Shown: positions 35,780 to 45,663, counted from the stretch's first letter. The stretch: 64,000 bases of DNA from Plotosus lineatus (GCA_024760905.1 CM045735.1:32426749-32490748), one strand, 5' to 3'. Numbers and translations: made by a program. The notes: a model not told the origin generated them from the letters alone.

Positions 35780-38700
35780 CATATTTTATTTTTTTAACCA
35801 ATTTGTGTGTTGTTTGCAACTTATTTTGATGAATAAATAAAGATACATCCCGATATTTTTTACAGGTGGCCACCTGAACCCAGCTGTGACCTTTGCCCTT
35901 TGCATTCTGGGTAGGGAGCCGTGGAGAAAGTTCCCTGTGTACTTCATATTTCAGACTGTAGGTGCCTTCCTCGGATCTGGGATCATATTTGGCATGTATT
36001 ACGGTGAGGAAGAATGTTGGTGGATGACTACCTAGAGGAAGAGAATTAAAATACGAAAGTTGATTAGTGTCCTCAAAGTACTAGCTCCTCAATTTCGGCT
36101 CATAAAAAGTATATAGTTGTTTCATGAAGTTGTCCTAATTGCCTCTGACTCTACATAGATACTCAGATTAATAGCTTTCAGTGACTCTTGTATACATATT
36201 CTAGTGACTTTCCTCCTACCACAGTTCATGTTGTGCAATTGCAGATGCACTTTGGGAATATCAGAAAGGCGTTCTGCTTGTGGTAGGGGAAAATGCTACA
36301 GCTGGAATATTCGCCACATATCCATCCAAACATCTCAGCATGCTCAATGGCTTCTTTGACCAAGTAAGACCCACACATTTTCCAAAAATCTTAACAAAAA
36401 TTGTATTATTTCACATAAATAATAGTCAAGACTAGGCACCATAGTAGCGTGGCGATTAGCACGTCGGCCTCACAGCAAGAAGGCCTGGGTTCAATTTCCA
36501 GCGTGGGTGTTTCTGTGAGGAGTTTGCATGTTCTCCTGTGCCTGCATGGGTTTCCTCCTACATTCCAAAAACATGCACAGGTGTGGCCCTGCGATGGCCT
36601 GGCAAGTTGTCCATGACCTCACTCAGTTGGCTGAGATGGGCACCATAATTAGGATAAAGTGGCTTAAAAATTAATGAATTAATGAATAGCCAAGACCAAC
36701 TTAAGAAATTGAGTTATGTATCAATGTCAGAGGATCAGCCTTGTGCCAAGAAAATGAGAATATATTTTTTAAAAGTAATAGTGTCAAAAAGTATTGAAAT
36801 CCCTTCTTGCCTTTTGATAAAAAGTTCTGTTCTTTTTTTACAGGTGATTGGAACAGCAGCTCTGATTGTGTGTATACCAGCGGTCATGGATCCATACAAC
36901 AACCCAATACCACATGGGCTAGAAGCCTTCACTGTGGGCTTTGTGGTTCTGGTTATTGGCCTTTCTATGAGATTTAACTCTGGCTATGCCGTGAATCCCG
37001 CTAGAGACCTCGGACCACGCATTTTTACCTCCCTTGCAGGCTGGGGAAGTGATGTCTTCAAGTTAGTACTCAACTATTTTAAGTACAGCTTAAATAGTAA
37101 CAGTAATTCTTTTTTATATAAATAGAGCCTAATAATGTATGTAATAGCAAAATGTAGTCTAATTTTCTCAGTGTGATGTCCTGGATTTTTTACTAATACT
37201 CAAATAAGTGTTGGATGAATGCAAGAGTTAGGCAGGCAGGGAATATTTCAACATATATTCATGCTTCTTTCTATTCATAACTAATGGTTTCTGGATATTA
37301 AACCAAACAGTGCACACTATATGTTTATACAGACACTCCCCTACTTACTTTTTAGTTTGGTTCCAGACGGCCGAATGTAAGGTGAAAAAAAACGTAAGTT
37401 GGCACTGTATGTTCCAGTGACGTATGACGTTCATACTGTACTATACATCCATAAATACCATTACCATATCTCATAAAACACCCCTAAATCAATTATTATA
37501 AACATAACATTGTAAAATAATGTCAAATATATCAAATAATATCAACATTCATTTCAAATAAATTAAATTCAAGCAAAATAATTTCAAATAGATCAGTTTT
37601 AATCAAATTCACTCATCAGATATCAAATACAGTATCGAATATAACCTTTAACATTCTCTATGATGGGGTCTTTCTGCTTGTAAATGGTTTCGATGGTCGA
37701 CGGAGCCATTTGGAAGAAGCGTGCAACATTCACATGTTTTTCACCAGCATCAATATTCTTGATAATAGCCATCTTCGTTTTTAACGAGACGGTTTGCCGC
37801 TTTTTCTGATTACCACTATCACTAGTAGCCTTACACTTCTGACCAAGCATATTTGCTGAGGGTTACAAAAGTCCGCAAAACAGTGTAAAAACAAAGATCA
37901 CAGAGACGGCGTCTTAACACAAAGGTGAACTGGGAAGAAGGAGGGGCACGTTTAGTCTGTCGTTTGTTAACAATGGACGCAGCGTCATTACATCAGCATA
38001 CTATGTAGGTACAGCTCTTACTACAGAGAGCACGCTAAACTCAAATTTTAACTTTTTTTTTTAAACGTAAAATCGAAAAATACGTAAAACAAATGAACGT
38101 AAGTAGGGGAGCGTCTGTACAAGATTTTATGTTGCCAGTATGTACTCTTCAGAGCAAAAAGATCATAGGTTTAAGTCCACAGGCCGGTGTGGAGTTTGCA
38201 TGTTCTCCTTGTAATTGAATGGGTTTCATCTGGTTTTTTCCTAGAAATCCATAGATATGCACATTAATCTATCTAGCCATCCCAATTTGCCCCTAAGAGT
38301 GAGTGAGCATATGAGTGGTTGTGTGTCAGCCTTGCGTTGAGCTGGGAATCTGTTTGGGCTGTACCCTGCCTTGCTTCAGTGTTGGCTGAGATAAGCACCA
38401 GACCTCCCCGTGACCCTTGTAGGATTAAGTGGCTAATAAAATGAGTGAGTGGGGTTTTATGTACTATATAAAAATGTAGTACATGATTTATGCTTCTAGC
38501 TCTTACTCATTGCTTGGCTTTTTAGCATTCAAACCACTCTATAATTACTGCTCATTTTTTTCCCACTCTGACTCATTCCCTTCACACAGAGGGCATATTG
38601 ATTGAAGAAAAACTCTCACAATCATGCTGAAACAAACCAGACATTTCTCTTCCTATAGCTTGTTGCGCTACGTTAACCAACTGCAAATAAACTAATTGCA

Positions 38701-38907
38701 TTTACTCTCTCATTTCTCTCATGCTGCAGGGCAAGTGATTGCTGGTTCTTTGTTCCAGTCTTTGCACCATTTATCGGTGCCATGGTGGGTGTTTTGCTGT
38801 ACCAGCTGATGGTAGGAGTCCATTTGGGGAAAGACGCCCAAGATGTGGAAAAGGACGGGGTTGACAAAGAGAATGAAAAACTGAAGTCATGTCGACTTTC
38901 TGGGTAA
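28912..38907 (+). CDS. aqp3: Aquaglyceroporin aqp3, complete, six exons
   Basis: Joined exons (28912-29019, 33176-33302, 35866-36003, 36245-36363, 36844-37061, 38730-38907) total 888 nt, giving 295 residues; mammalian AQP3 has 292. All introns are GT-AG and phases agree. The product is a six-helix plasma-membrane channel passing water, glycerol and urea, active in fish gill, skin and gut. Visible marks: first NPA at residues 83-85 ([10 protein letters not shown]), second at 215-217 (NPARD, whose Asp marks glycerol-permeable members), selectivity-filter residues Phe63, Gly203, Tyr212 and Arg218, and an N-glycosylation site Asn141 (NAT) in loop C. Odd residues are Pro176 and Arg207, where human AQP3 has Leu and Gly. 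The start ATG opens MGRQK, as in AQP3 proteins. Whether this is the aqp3a or aqp3b ohnolog is not decided. Neighbour nars1 is convergent. Confidence 0.97.
29020..30519 (+). other. aqp3 intron 1, first part: no feature
   Basis: Intronic, AT-rich, with a poly(T) run near 29669-29684. No recognised repeat or conserved exon. Confidence 0.5.
30520..31060 (+). pseudogene. Tc1-like transposase remnant in aqp3 intron 1
   Basis: Plus-strand DNA follows the catalytic half of a fish Tc1-like transposase: AGTTAAAGTTGCTTGGCCAC, GTAATGGTTTGGGATTGTTT (the VMVWGCF region), then AGCAAATCTACCGAGGAATGG (the KSTEEWL region). Stops and frame changes are numerous, and no inverted repeats are visible. This is an old copy from a different Tc1 branch than 6827-8405. 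Confidence 0.7.
31271..31341. repeat. (CA)n microsatellite, aqp3 intron 1
   Basis: About 35 AC units with CG and AT interruptions. Confidence 0.95.
31546..31581. repeat. (TA)n microsatellite, aqp3 intron 1
   Basis: About 18 TA units with one CA interruption. Confidence 0.93.
31771..31832. repeat. (CA)n microsatellite, aqp3 intron 1
   Basis: About 30 CA units with one CT interruption. A repeat fragment resembling tail N (AGCACTTTATCCTGGTCAGG) lies just upstream at 31693-31750. Confidence 0.95.
32336..32556 (-). mobile_element. SINE-D-like copy, aqp3 intron 1
   Basis: Plus-strand AAGTGAGCACACACACATAA, GTGAGCTGCCACACGGTGGG and a right end, ATTGAGCCACAGCTGTCCC, that is the complement of a tRNA-like head. 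The same order occurs at 49262-49470. Confidence 0.6.
32640..32985 (-). mobile_element. SINE-B copy, aqp3 intron 1
   Basis: Tail N at the left (CAAACCGTTCAACCCTATTAGG), body GGGGCAATTTGGAGCAACC, and head at the right (CTTGCTCGGTGGTGGGCGTG). Inserted antisense to aqp3. Confidence 0.8.
33176..33302 (+). CDS. aqp3: aqp3 exon 2 (residues 37-79)
   Basis: The acceptor is CTCAATCCAG, the donor GTGAGA at 33303. Encodes the rest of helix 1, loop A and helix 2 with Phe63. Ends after the first base of codon 79. Confidence 0.95.
33443..35511 (+). mobile_element. RTE LINE with internal deletion, aqp3 intron 2
   Basis: Same family as 41298-44454: identical 5' start (GCAGCCATGAGG) and 3' end with (GAA)n. 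It is flanked by a 15-base duplication with one mismatch, AGTCAGCCTATTTAT at 33428-33442 and 35512-35526. About 1.1 kb covering the reverse transcriptase is missing: near 35150 the sequence jumps from the GGCATTGAAGAG position of the full copy (about 43000) to the ATGTTGAGGTTCTC position (about 44100). Sense to aqp3. Confidence 0.92.
33780..35440 (+). pseudogene. RTE polyprotein remnant without reverse transcriptase
   Basis: The endonuclease part is recognisable ([46 protein letters not shown]) but broken by frame changes near 34015-34035 and a TAA near 34253-34255. The linker is long and open (34263-35093). After the deletion only the C-terminal end remains ([39 protein letters not shown]). 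It cannot encode a working enzyme. Confidence 0.85.
35711..35778. repeat. (GT)34 microsatellite, aqp3 intron 2
   Basis: An uninterrupted GT tract about 90 bp before exon 3. Confidence 0.97.
35866..36003 (+). CDS. aqp3: aqp3 exon 3 (residues 79-125)
   Basis: The acceptor is TTTTTTACAG, the donor GTGAGG at 36004. Encodes half-helix B with the first NPA box and helix 3 ([17 protein letters not shown]). Phase 1 at both ends. Confidence 0.95.
36245..36363 (+). CDS. aqp3: aqp3 exon 4 (residues 125-164)
   Basis: The acceptor is TGCAATTGCAG, the donor GTAAGA at 36364. Encodes extracellular loop C with the glycosylation site Asn141 and the conserved AGIFATYPS and GFFDQ blocks. Confidence 0.95.
36433..36684 (+). 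mobile_element. SINE-B copy with TSD, aqp3 intron 4
   Basis: Head GGCGATTAGCACGTCGGCC with B box GGGTTCAATTTCC, a shortened body, and tail N. It is flanked by a 12-base duplication with one mismatch, AATAGTCAAGAC at 36421-36432 and 36685-36696. Confidence 0.9.
36844..37061 (+). CDS. aqp3: aqp3 exon 5 (residues 165-237)
   Basis: The acceptor is TTTTTTTACAG, the donor GTTAGT at 37062. Encodes helices 4 and 5 and half-helix E with the second NPA box. It contains the unusual Pro176 (CCA) and Arg207 (AGA) codons. Ends after two bases of codon 237. Confidence 0.95.
37330..38117 (-). mobile_element. pogo/Tigger-like element, copy 2, aqp3 intron 5
   Basis: The inverted ends CAGACACTCCCCTACTTAC and CAGACGCTCCCCTACTTAC (inward from the right) are flanked by TA at 37328-37329 and 38118-38119. 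It is 788 bp long and matches 258-1092 internally. The element keeps only the DNA-binding start of its transposase. Confidence 0.9.
37623..37850 (-). pseudogene. Tigger-like transposase N-terminal fragment
   Basis: An open frame of 75 codons begins [20 protein letters not shown] and continues with the first helix-turn-helix of a CENP-B/pogo domain ([35 protein letters not shown]). It ends without the second DNA-binding helix set or a DDE domain. Such a fragment could bind element ends at most; no expression evidence exists. Confidence 0.7.
38133..38454 (+). mobile_element. SINE-B copy, aqp3 intron 5
   Basis: Degraded head (ATAGGTTTAAGTCC), body GGAGTTTGCATGTTCTCC, and tail N with CGTGACCCTTGTAGGATTAAG. 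A short repeat, TTTTATGT, occurs on both sides (38125-38132 and 38455-38462). Confidence 0.8.
38730..38907 (+). CDS. aqp3: aqp3 exon 6 (residues 237-295)
   Basis: The acceptor is CATGCTGCAG, the stop is TAA at 38905-38907. Encodes helix 6 ([20 protein letters not shown]) and a charged cytoplasmic tail. Confidence 0.95.
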
Positions 38908-39335
38908 AATTTAATTGTGTAAAATCTCACATATATCCTCTTTCATGGCAAAGTCTAAGTTTTTCTGGCAGTCTAATTCCCAGACACTTTGACTTTAGTG
39001 TTCCCTTTGACATTAAGCTCTCTTATTCCCTCTGCTCCCAGACAGTATAAATCGTGTGTTTTCTTTGGCATGTGAATCCTGTTTGCGTTTGTACAGTCAT
39101 CTGATTGTCATATCCTACCTAAATCCCAGAATAAGGATCTCTTACTGTGTTTCATGTATAAGTAAACAAGTCTAGACATGGCTAAATCTTTCACTAAACC
39201 CACAGACCACAAAAACTTCTGATATATTAGTCTTGTTCAAGACCAACTGTGTCTTCAGTATCCCTAAAAGAAATCCAAACATTTTTTTCAAATATATGCA
39301 TTGTTCTGTTTTACTGAATGTATTCTTAAAATAAA
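38908..39335 (+). other. aqp3: aqp3 3' untranslated region (probable)
   Basis: Non-repetitive sequence after the stop, up to the first AATAAA. The extent is inferred from that signal. Confidence 0.6.
39330..39335 (+). terminator. aqp3: Candidate aqp3 polyadenylation signal
   Basis: AATAAA, the first after the stop codon, 423 nt downstream; T-rich and TGT-containing sequence follows. Confidence 0.55.
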
Positions 39336-39553
39336 TTTTGTAGGTCTCCTGATTTTGAACTGTATGTTTTTAGCTACGCTATGCTAACTGTGATGTGGTT
39401 CTTTAACTCTATAATTAAGAGCATCATGAAGAATATAAACTAGTGCCAGAACAGGATACTACATTTATAAATCATTCTACTACAATCAAGCCCTGCAAAG
39501 AAATACAGACCAAGAGAAAAAGAAAATATATATACTGTATACTCACACACACA

Positions 39554-39865
39554 CAGTAGTACCTCACCTTATGAAATGAATCCATGACAGAGCTTTTTTC
39601 TTAACCTGGATTTTTCGTAAATTGAACTGCATTTTACATGTAAAACGTGTGATTCGTTCCAAGGCCCCCAATACTACCCCCTAAACCCTTTAAAAATTAT
39701 AAAAGCATACCTTCTAAGACCTTCTTCTGCTTCAAAATTGTACCAATGGTAGACGGGTTTGGACATATTCCTTTGCGATATCACTCAACCGCATGCCACG
39801 AGCCCACTTCTTCTTTTCACTCGCACCGGAACACACCGGAACTCACTCGCACGCACGCGCGCGTG

Positions 39866-39910
<45 letters not shown>

Positions 39911-40382
39911 TCATGTGTGGGCACACGCATGTGTTGACCATGTCTTCTTAGCAGAGTTATAATCTTACAAATGTTTATGGAGGGTTAAAAGCAATGAGCA
40001 CACTCAAAAATCTCATGAAACAACAGTAACTCAGTCCTTTACACAAAAAGCATTATGGGAGATGCAGCTCCATAATAGCCAATGGGAGGGAGCGGCGTCA
40101 TCCCTCCTAACCAATGGGAGGCCAGCGGGGCGGGATGTTGGGAGATAGTCAATGGGAGGGAGCTGCGTTATCCCTCCTAGCCAATGGAAGGCCAGCGGGG
40201 CGGGATGTTGGAAGATAGTTATGGGAGAGCAGCTCATGCATTGTTTGAATGTTTAAATGGCACGTTTGGCATGTTTTGTAAGGAGAACTTGTTTCGTATA
40301 CTGAGACAAAAAATTTTAGGAAAATGTTTTCGTAACCTGGATCTTTCATTTGCTGGGACGATCGTAAGGTGAGGTACCACTG
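39554..40382. mobile_element. Tigger-like MITE, 829 bp
   Basis: The inverted ends CAGTAGTACCTCACCTTATG and CAGTGGTACCTCACCTTACG (inward from the right) are followed on the right by TA. The interior holds a (GT)n run (39868-39907) and a tandem pair of about 76 bp (40079-40154 and 40155-40225), each with GGCCAGCGGGGCGGGATGTT. No transposase core. Confidence 0.8.
39868..39907. repeat. (GT)20 microsatellite in a MITE
   Basis: A GT run following a CG-alternating start. Confidence 0.95.
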
Positions 40383-40388
40383 TATATA

Positions 40389-40601
40389 CAGGGATCCCTC
40401 ACTTTCTGTGGTTAATTGGGACTGAGATCCCCCCGTGACCACCGAATTCCGCTAAGTAGGATCACCCCCCAAACCCCCCCTGACTGACGTATACGTGCAT
40501 GTATATGTGTATATAATATCAGTAAATACATATTCAATGCAATAAATGTTTATAACAATTAAAAATTCAAAAATAATGAATAAGATGTAAATAAACTATA
40601 A

Positions 40602-40643
<42 letters not shown>

Positions 40644-40934
40644 GTACAGACGCACGTACGCACACAGATGCTCGCGCATGCACTCAGATGTGCACCTCAC
40701 AAAAATGTAACTAGTTTTGATGGGAGGTTTTGGATTGTTTTTTTGTGTTTGTTTAGGGGTTTTTTGGTTTGTTTGGTTTTTTGGGCATAATTGGCCTTAT
40801 TTTTGTGGTATTTTCCTTAATTTTTTCCCTTATTCTTCCTTAATTTCCTTATTTTTTTATTCGATGGATATTTTAAGGGGGGGGGTTGCATTGAAGCAGC
40901 ATAAATTGAAGAGTGAAGTAGTAAAGGATCCCTG
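40389..40934. mobile_element. MITE, 546 bp, abutting the previous one
   Basis: The ends CAGGGATCCCTCACTT and CAGGGATCCTTTACTACTTC (inward from the right) are flanked by TA at 40387-40388 and 40935-40936. It is separated from the preceding element only by TATATA. A (CA)n run lies at 40604-40639. Confidence 0.8.

Positions 40935-41021
<87 letters not shown>
40935..41021. repeat. (TA)n microsatellite
   Basis: About 43 TA units with one TG interruption, starting exactly at the right end of the MITE and probably seeded by its TA target. Confidence 0.95.
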
Positions 41022-41025
<4 letters not shown>

Positions 41026-41088
41026 TGCACACACATATACATATATATATATATATAGTTTTATATAATGTATTATATATGTATTGTA

Positions 41089-41223
<135 letters not shown>

Positions 41224-41297
41224 AATGTTTTACTCCTATGATCTTTTATTTCTTATACTTGTCTGAGGCAAATAGATAAATAAATAAGTACATTTCT

Positions 41298-44200
41298 AAT
41301 GCAGCCATGAGGTGGGGGGGCACTAACCAGTGTCTCTCCCCCTCATGCCGGTCCCAAGCCCGGAGAAATGCAGAGGGTTGTGTCAGGAAGGGCATCCAAC
41401 GTAAAACCAATGCCAATTATTTATGATGCAAATCAAAAGTATTACCTCCATACCGGATCGGTCGAGGCCCGGGTTAACAACGACCGCCATCAGTGCTGTC
41501 AATCAACAGGGTGCTGATGGAAATTGGACTACTGTTGGTCGAAGACGTCGAAGAAGGAGAGGTGGGAGGCGTGTCCGTAGGCAGAGAGAGAAGAGGAAAG
41601 GCATGAGTCTCGGACTGAGAGTGGGGACTTTGAATGTTGGAACTATGCACAGAAAAGGTAGAGAGCTGGTTGACATGATGCAGAGGAGGAAGGTGGACAT
41701 ACTTTGTGTTCAGGAGACCAGGTGGAAAGGTAGCAAAGCTAAAAGCTTAGGAGCAGGGTTTAAGCTATTTTATCACAGTGTGGATGGGAAGAGAAATGAA
41801 GTCGGAGTCATCTTGAAGGAGGAGTTTGTCAGGAATGTTCTAAAAGTGAAAAGAGTGTCAGACAGAGTGATGAGTCTCAAGTTAGAAATTGAAGGTGTAA
41901 TGCTCAATGTTGTTAGTGCTTATGCCCCACAGGCAGGATGTGAGCCAAAAGAGAAGGCGAGCCTCTGGAGTGACTTAGATGAAGAGGTGGTGCATCCCCA
42001 GAGGTGAAAGAGTGGTCATTGGTGCAGACTTCAATGGACATGTTGGTGCAGGCAACAGAGGGGACGAGGAAGTGATGGGCAGGTTTGGTATCCAGGACAG
42101 GAACGCAGAAGGACAGATGTTGATAGATTTTGCAAAAAGGATGGAAATGGCTGTGGTGAATACTTTCTTTGAGAAGAAACAGGAGCATAGGGTGACTTAT
42201 AAAAGCGGAGGTAGGAGCACACAGGTAGACTACATCTTGTGTAGGCGATGTAATTTGAAGGAAGTCAGTGACTGCAAAGTCATCGTGGGTGAGAGTGTTG
42301 CCAAACAGTATAGGATGGTGGTGTGCAGGATGACTCTGATGGTGAGAAAGGTGAAAAAGGCAAAGGCAGAGCAGAAGACAAAGTGGTGGAAGCTGAAAAA
42401 GGAAGAGTGTCGTGTTGTCTTCAAGGAGGAGTTGAAACAGGCTTTGGGTGGCCAGGAAGTGCTTCCAAATGACTGGACAACCACAGCAAATGTGATCAGG
42501 GACACAGGTAGGAGAGTACTTGGTGTGTCCTCTGGAAGGAAAGTAGATAAGGAGACTTGGTGGTGGAATGAGGAAGTGCAGGAGTGTGTACAAAGGAAGA
42601 GGTTAGCCAAGAAGAAGTGGGACATTGAGAGGACCGAAGAGAGTAAACAGGAGTACAGGGAGACACCGCGGAAGGCGAAAGTAGCAGTGGCTAAGGCCAA
42701 ACAGAGGGCGTATGATGACTTGTATGATAGGTTGGATAGTAAAGAGGGAGAAAATGATCTATACAGGTTGGCACAGCAGAGAAATAGAGATGGGAAGGAC
42801 GTGCAGCAAGTTAGATTGATAAAGGACAGAGAGGGAACTGTATTGACTAATGACAGAAGTGTGCTGGGAAGATGGAAAGAGTACTTTGAAGAGCTGATGA
42901 ATGAGGAAAATGAGAGAGAAAAAAGAGTAGAAGAGGTAACCATTGAGGAGCAGGATGTAGCAAAGATCAGTAAGGGTGAAGTGAGAAGGGCATTGAAGAG
43001 GATGAAGAATGGAAAGGCAGTTGGTCCTGATGATATACCTGTGGAGGTATGGAAGTGTCTAGGAGAGGTAGCAGTAGATTTTCTGACAAGAACATTCAAC
43101 AAGGTACTAGAGAGTGAGCAGATGCCGGAGGAGTGGAGGAGAAGTGTGCTGGTGCCCATTTTTAAGAACAAGGGAGACGTGCAGAGTTGCAGCAACTACA
43201 GAGGGATAAAGTTGATGAGCCATACGATGAAGTTATGGGAAAGAATAGTGGAAGCAAGACTTAGGGCAGAGGTCAGCATTTGTGAACAACAGTTTGGTTT
43301 CATGCCAAGAAAGAGCACCACAGATGCAATGTTTGCCTTGAGGATGTTAATAGAGAAGTACAGAGAAGGTCAGAGGGAGCTACATTGTGCCTTTGTGGAT
43401 CTGGAAAAAGCATAGGACAGGGTGCCAAGAGAAGAACTGTGGTATTGCATGAGGAAGTCTGGAGTGGCAGAGAAGTATGTTAGAGTGGTGCAGGACATGT
43501 ATGAGAGATGTAAGACAGTGGTGAGGTGTGCTGTCGGTGTGACCGACGAATTCAAGGTGGAGGTGGGACTGCATCAAGGGTCAGCTCTGAGCCCCTTCTT
43601 GTTTGCTATGGTGATGGACAGGCTGACAGACGAGGTGAGACAAGAATCTCCATGGACTATGATGTTTGCAGATGACATTGTGATCTGTAGTGAGAGCAGA
43701 GAACAAGTGCAGGAAAATCTAGAGAGGTGGAGGTATGCCCTGGAAAGGAGAGGAATGAAGGTTAGCCTCAGAAAATCAGAATACATGTGTGTGAATGAGA
43801 AGGACCCAGGAGGAACGGTGATGTTACAGGGAGCAGAGATAACGAAGGTGGAGGATTTTAAGTACTTAGGCTCAACAATCCAGAGCAATGGAGAGTGTGG
43901 AAAAGAGGTGAAGAAGCGTGTGCAGGCAGGCTGGAATGGTTGGAGAAAAGTATCCGGTGTGATGTGCGATAGGAGAGTGTCAGCAAGAATGAAGGGAAAA
44001 GTGTACAAGATGGTGGTGAGGCCAGCGATGTTGTATGGCTTAGAAACAGTGGCGCTGAGGAAAAGGCAGGAGGCAGAGCTGGAGGTAGCGGAGATAAAAA
44101 TGTTGAGGTTCTCCCTGGGAGTAACAAGGATGGATAGGATCAGAAATGAGTATATCAGAGGGACAGCCCACGTAAGATGTTTTGGAGACAAAGTCAGAGA

Positions 44201-44454
44201 GGCTAGATTGAGATGGTTTGGACATGTACAGAGGAGGGATAGTGAGTATATTGGCAGTAGGATGCTGAGGTTGGAACTACCAGGCAGAAGGCCTCGAGGA
44301 AGACCGAAGAAGAGATTTATGGATGTGGTGAAGGAAGACATGAAGGTCGTTGGAGTCAGAAAAGAAGATGCAGAGGACAGGGTGAGGTGGAGGCGGATGA
44401 TTTGCTGTGGCGACCCCTGAAGGGAGCAGCCGAAAGTAAAAGAAGAAGAAGAAG
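41298..44454 (+). mobile_element. Full-length RTE-clade LINE (Expander-like), 3157 bp
   Basis: Bounded by an exact 16-base duplication, AAATAAGTACATTTCT, at 41282-41297 and 44455-44470. The 5' untranslated part begins with a potential hairpin (CATGAGGTGGGGGG against TCTCCCCCTCATG). It has one polyprotein frame, a very short 3' region with CTGTGGCGACCCCTGAAGGG, and a (GAA)n tail. The structure (no ORF1, endonuclease plus reverse transcriptase, simple-repeat tail) is that of the RTE clade. The exact duplication and the light coding damage indicate recent insertion. Confidence 0.95.
41423..44420 (+). pseudogene. RTE endonuclease-reverse transcriptase, two defects
   Basis: The polyprotein nicks target DNA and copies its own RNA there. 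An AP-like endonuclease comes first ([50 protein letters not shown]), then a lysine- and glutamate-rich linker. The reverse transcriptase follows (NGKAVGPDDIPVEVWK, FGFMPRKSTTDAMF, CAFVDLEKA, FADDIVI as the catalytic YADD-type box), then the C-terminal block ([12 protein letters not shown]). Defects are one frame change near 41980-41995 and a TAG at 43413-43415 just after DLEKA, where the family has an aromatic residue before DRVP. The frame otherwise stays open to the normal stop after CGDP. Relatives are often mislabelled as craniofacial development protein 2-like. Confidence 0.95.
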
Positions 44455-44529
44455 AAATAAGTACATTTCTGTTGTAACAATGCCAATTTTTCAATGGTGG
44501 AACAAATAAAAGATTATTTCATGCATCAT

Positions 44530-44865
44530 CTCATTCATTTGCATCCTCTAAAGGTCGTAGGATGGTTAGAGCTTATCTCAGCCAACACTGAGCAAATACA
44601 AGGTACACTCTGAGCATCTCAATATACCCTCACAGTGGAACACCCACAAAACCATTCACACTTACACTCACACCTACGGGCAACACAGCAGCGAATTTGC
44701 CTAATATGCATGTCTTTCAATTGTGGGAGGAAACCGGAGACCCAGAAAAAACCCATGCAAGAAGACGGAGAGCATGCCACACAAAAATACCTGAGCCCAG
44801 GAATCGAACCCAGGCCTTCTTGCTGTGAATTGAGCATGCCAACCACTATGCTTCTCATGATTATT
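44530..44865 (-). mobile_element. SINE-B copy
   Basis: Left end degraded; body with GTGGGAGGAAACCGGAG; head at the right (GGAATCGAACCCAGGCC, CTTGCTGTGAATTGAGCATG). Confidence 0.8.
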
Positions 44866-45573
44866 TGATCTTATTCTAAATATAATACTGATAGTCATGC
44901 ATATTTTGTGTGGTCTGTACACAGTATGTGTATTGTATTCTTCTTTATTTCTGTTATTGTGGGTCCTATCATACAAAATTACTGTTTCCATTGTTGTTTG
45001 ACTATCCATTCACATATTTCTTTGATATTATACATGTACCTACAAAGCTAACTCTTAAAATTTAAAAACACAGTTAGTTTATTTCACAGTTAGTTTATTA
45101 TTTCTTTGTTCAAAAATGTCCTTTCGTTCATAATAATTTCAAATGCAAATCTGAAATTTTTCAAAAATTACCAATTTCAGTGTCTAAAAAGATCTTCAAA
45201 TCGTTCCTGAGTACAATCTGAGTGTATATTCATGCATTTAGATAATTTCACAGTTAAATAAACAAAAATGTGCTGACACATACACCAAGGTCAATCACGT
45301 TTTTTATATATCTGACAGAACATTCCCATTGAGCCTACACCGTTTAAGTCTTTTTCAGCCTCATTAAGCATAAAGTGGACAAGTTGAAGGCCATTTCTGA
45401 CTATAATGCCATAAATAAAAACCTGCTTATGTGAAGACTCATGATAAGATAACACTGTGGGCAGCAAAAGCAGTTTTGTTCTGTAATGGATTTTGCATCA
45501 CACTATTGAGGTTTCTAACATTGGTTTGATATTGAAATTGTATCATAGGAAAGATTTTTTTCCTGCAATCCTC

Positions 45574-45574
<1 letters not shown>
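44866..45574. other. No feature recognised
   Basis: AT-rich sequence without a supported exon or repeat. Confidence 0.4.

Positions 45575-45661
<87 letters not shown>
45575..45661. repeat. (GT)43 microsatellite
   Basis: An uninterrupted GT run, the longest pure dinucleotide tract in the window. Confidence 0.97.

Positions 45662-45663
<2 letters not shown>

Noticed and set aside
36682..37125. 147-codon frame around aqp3 exon 5 read as a single-exon gene
   Set aside because: It runs from intron 4 through exon 5 into intron 5. The splice sites at 36844 and 37061 and homology define the true coding part.
41423..42007. A host gene similar to craniofacial development protein 2
   Set aside because: Proteins under that label are mostly RTE endonucleases. 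Here the frame belongs to a LINE with target duplications and a reverse transcriptase.
42230..43195. Long minus-strand open frame (321 codons), and similar ones at 43574-44494, 34119-34739 and 34598-35110
   Set aside because: These are complements of the RTE LINE coding strand, which is purine-rich and so leaves few stops on the other strand. They have no domain of their own.
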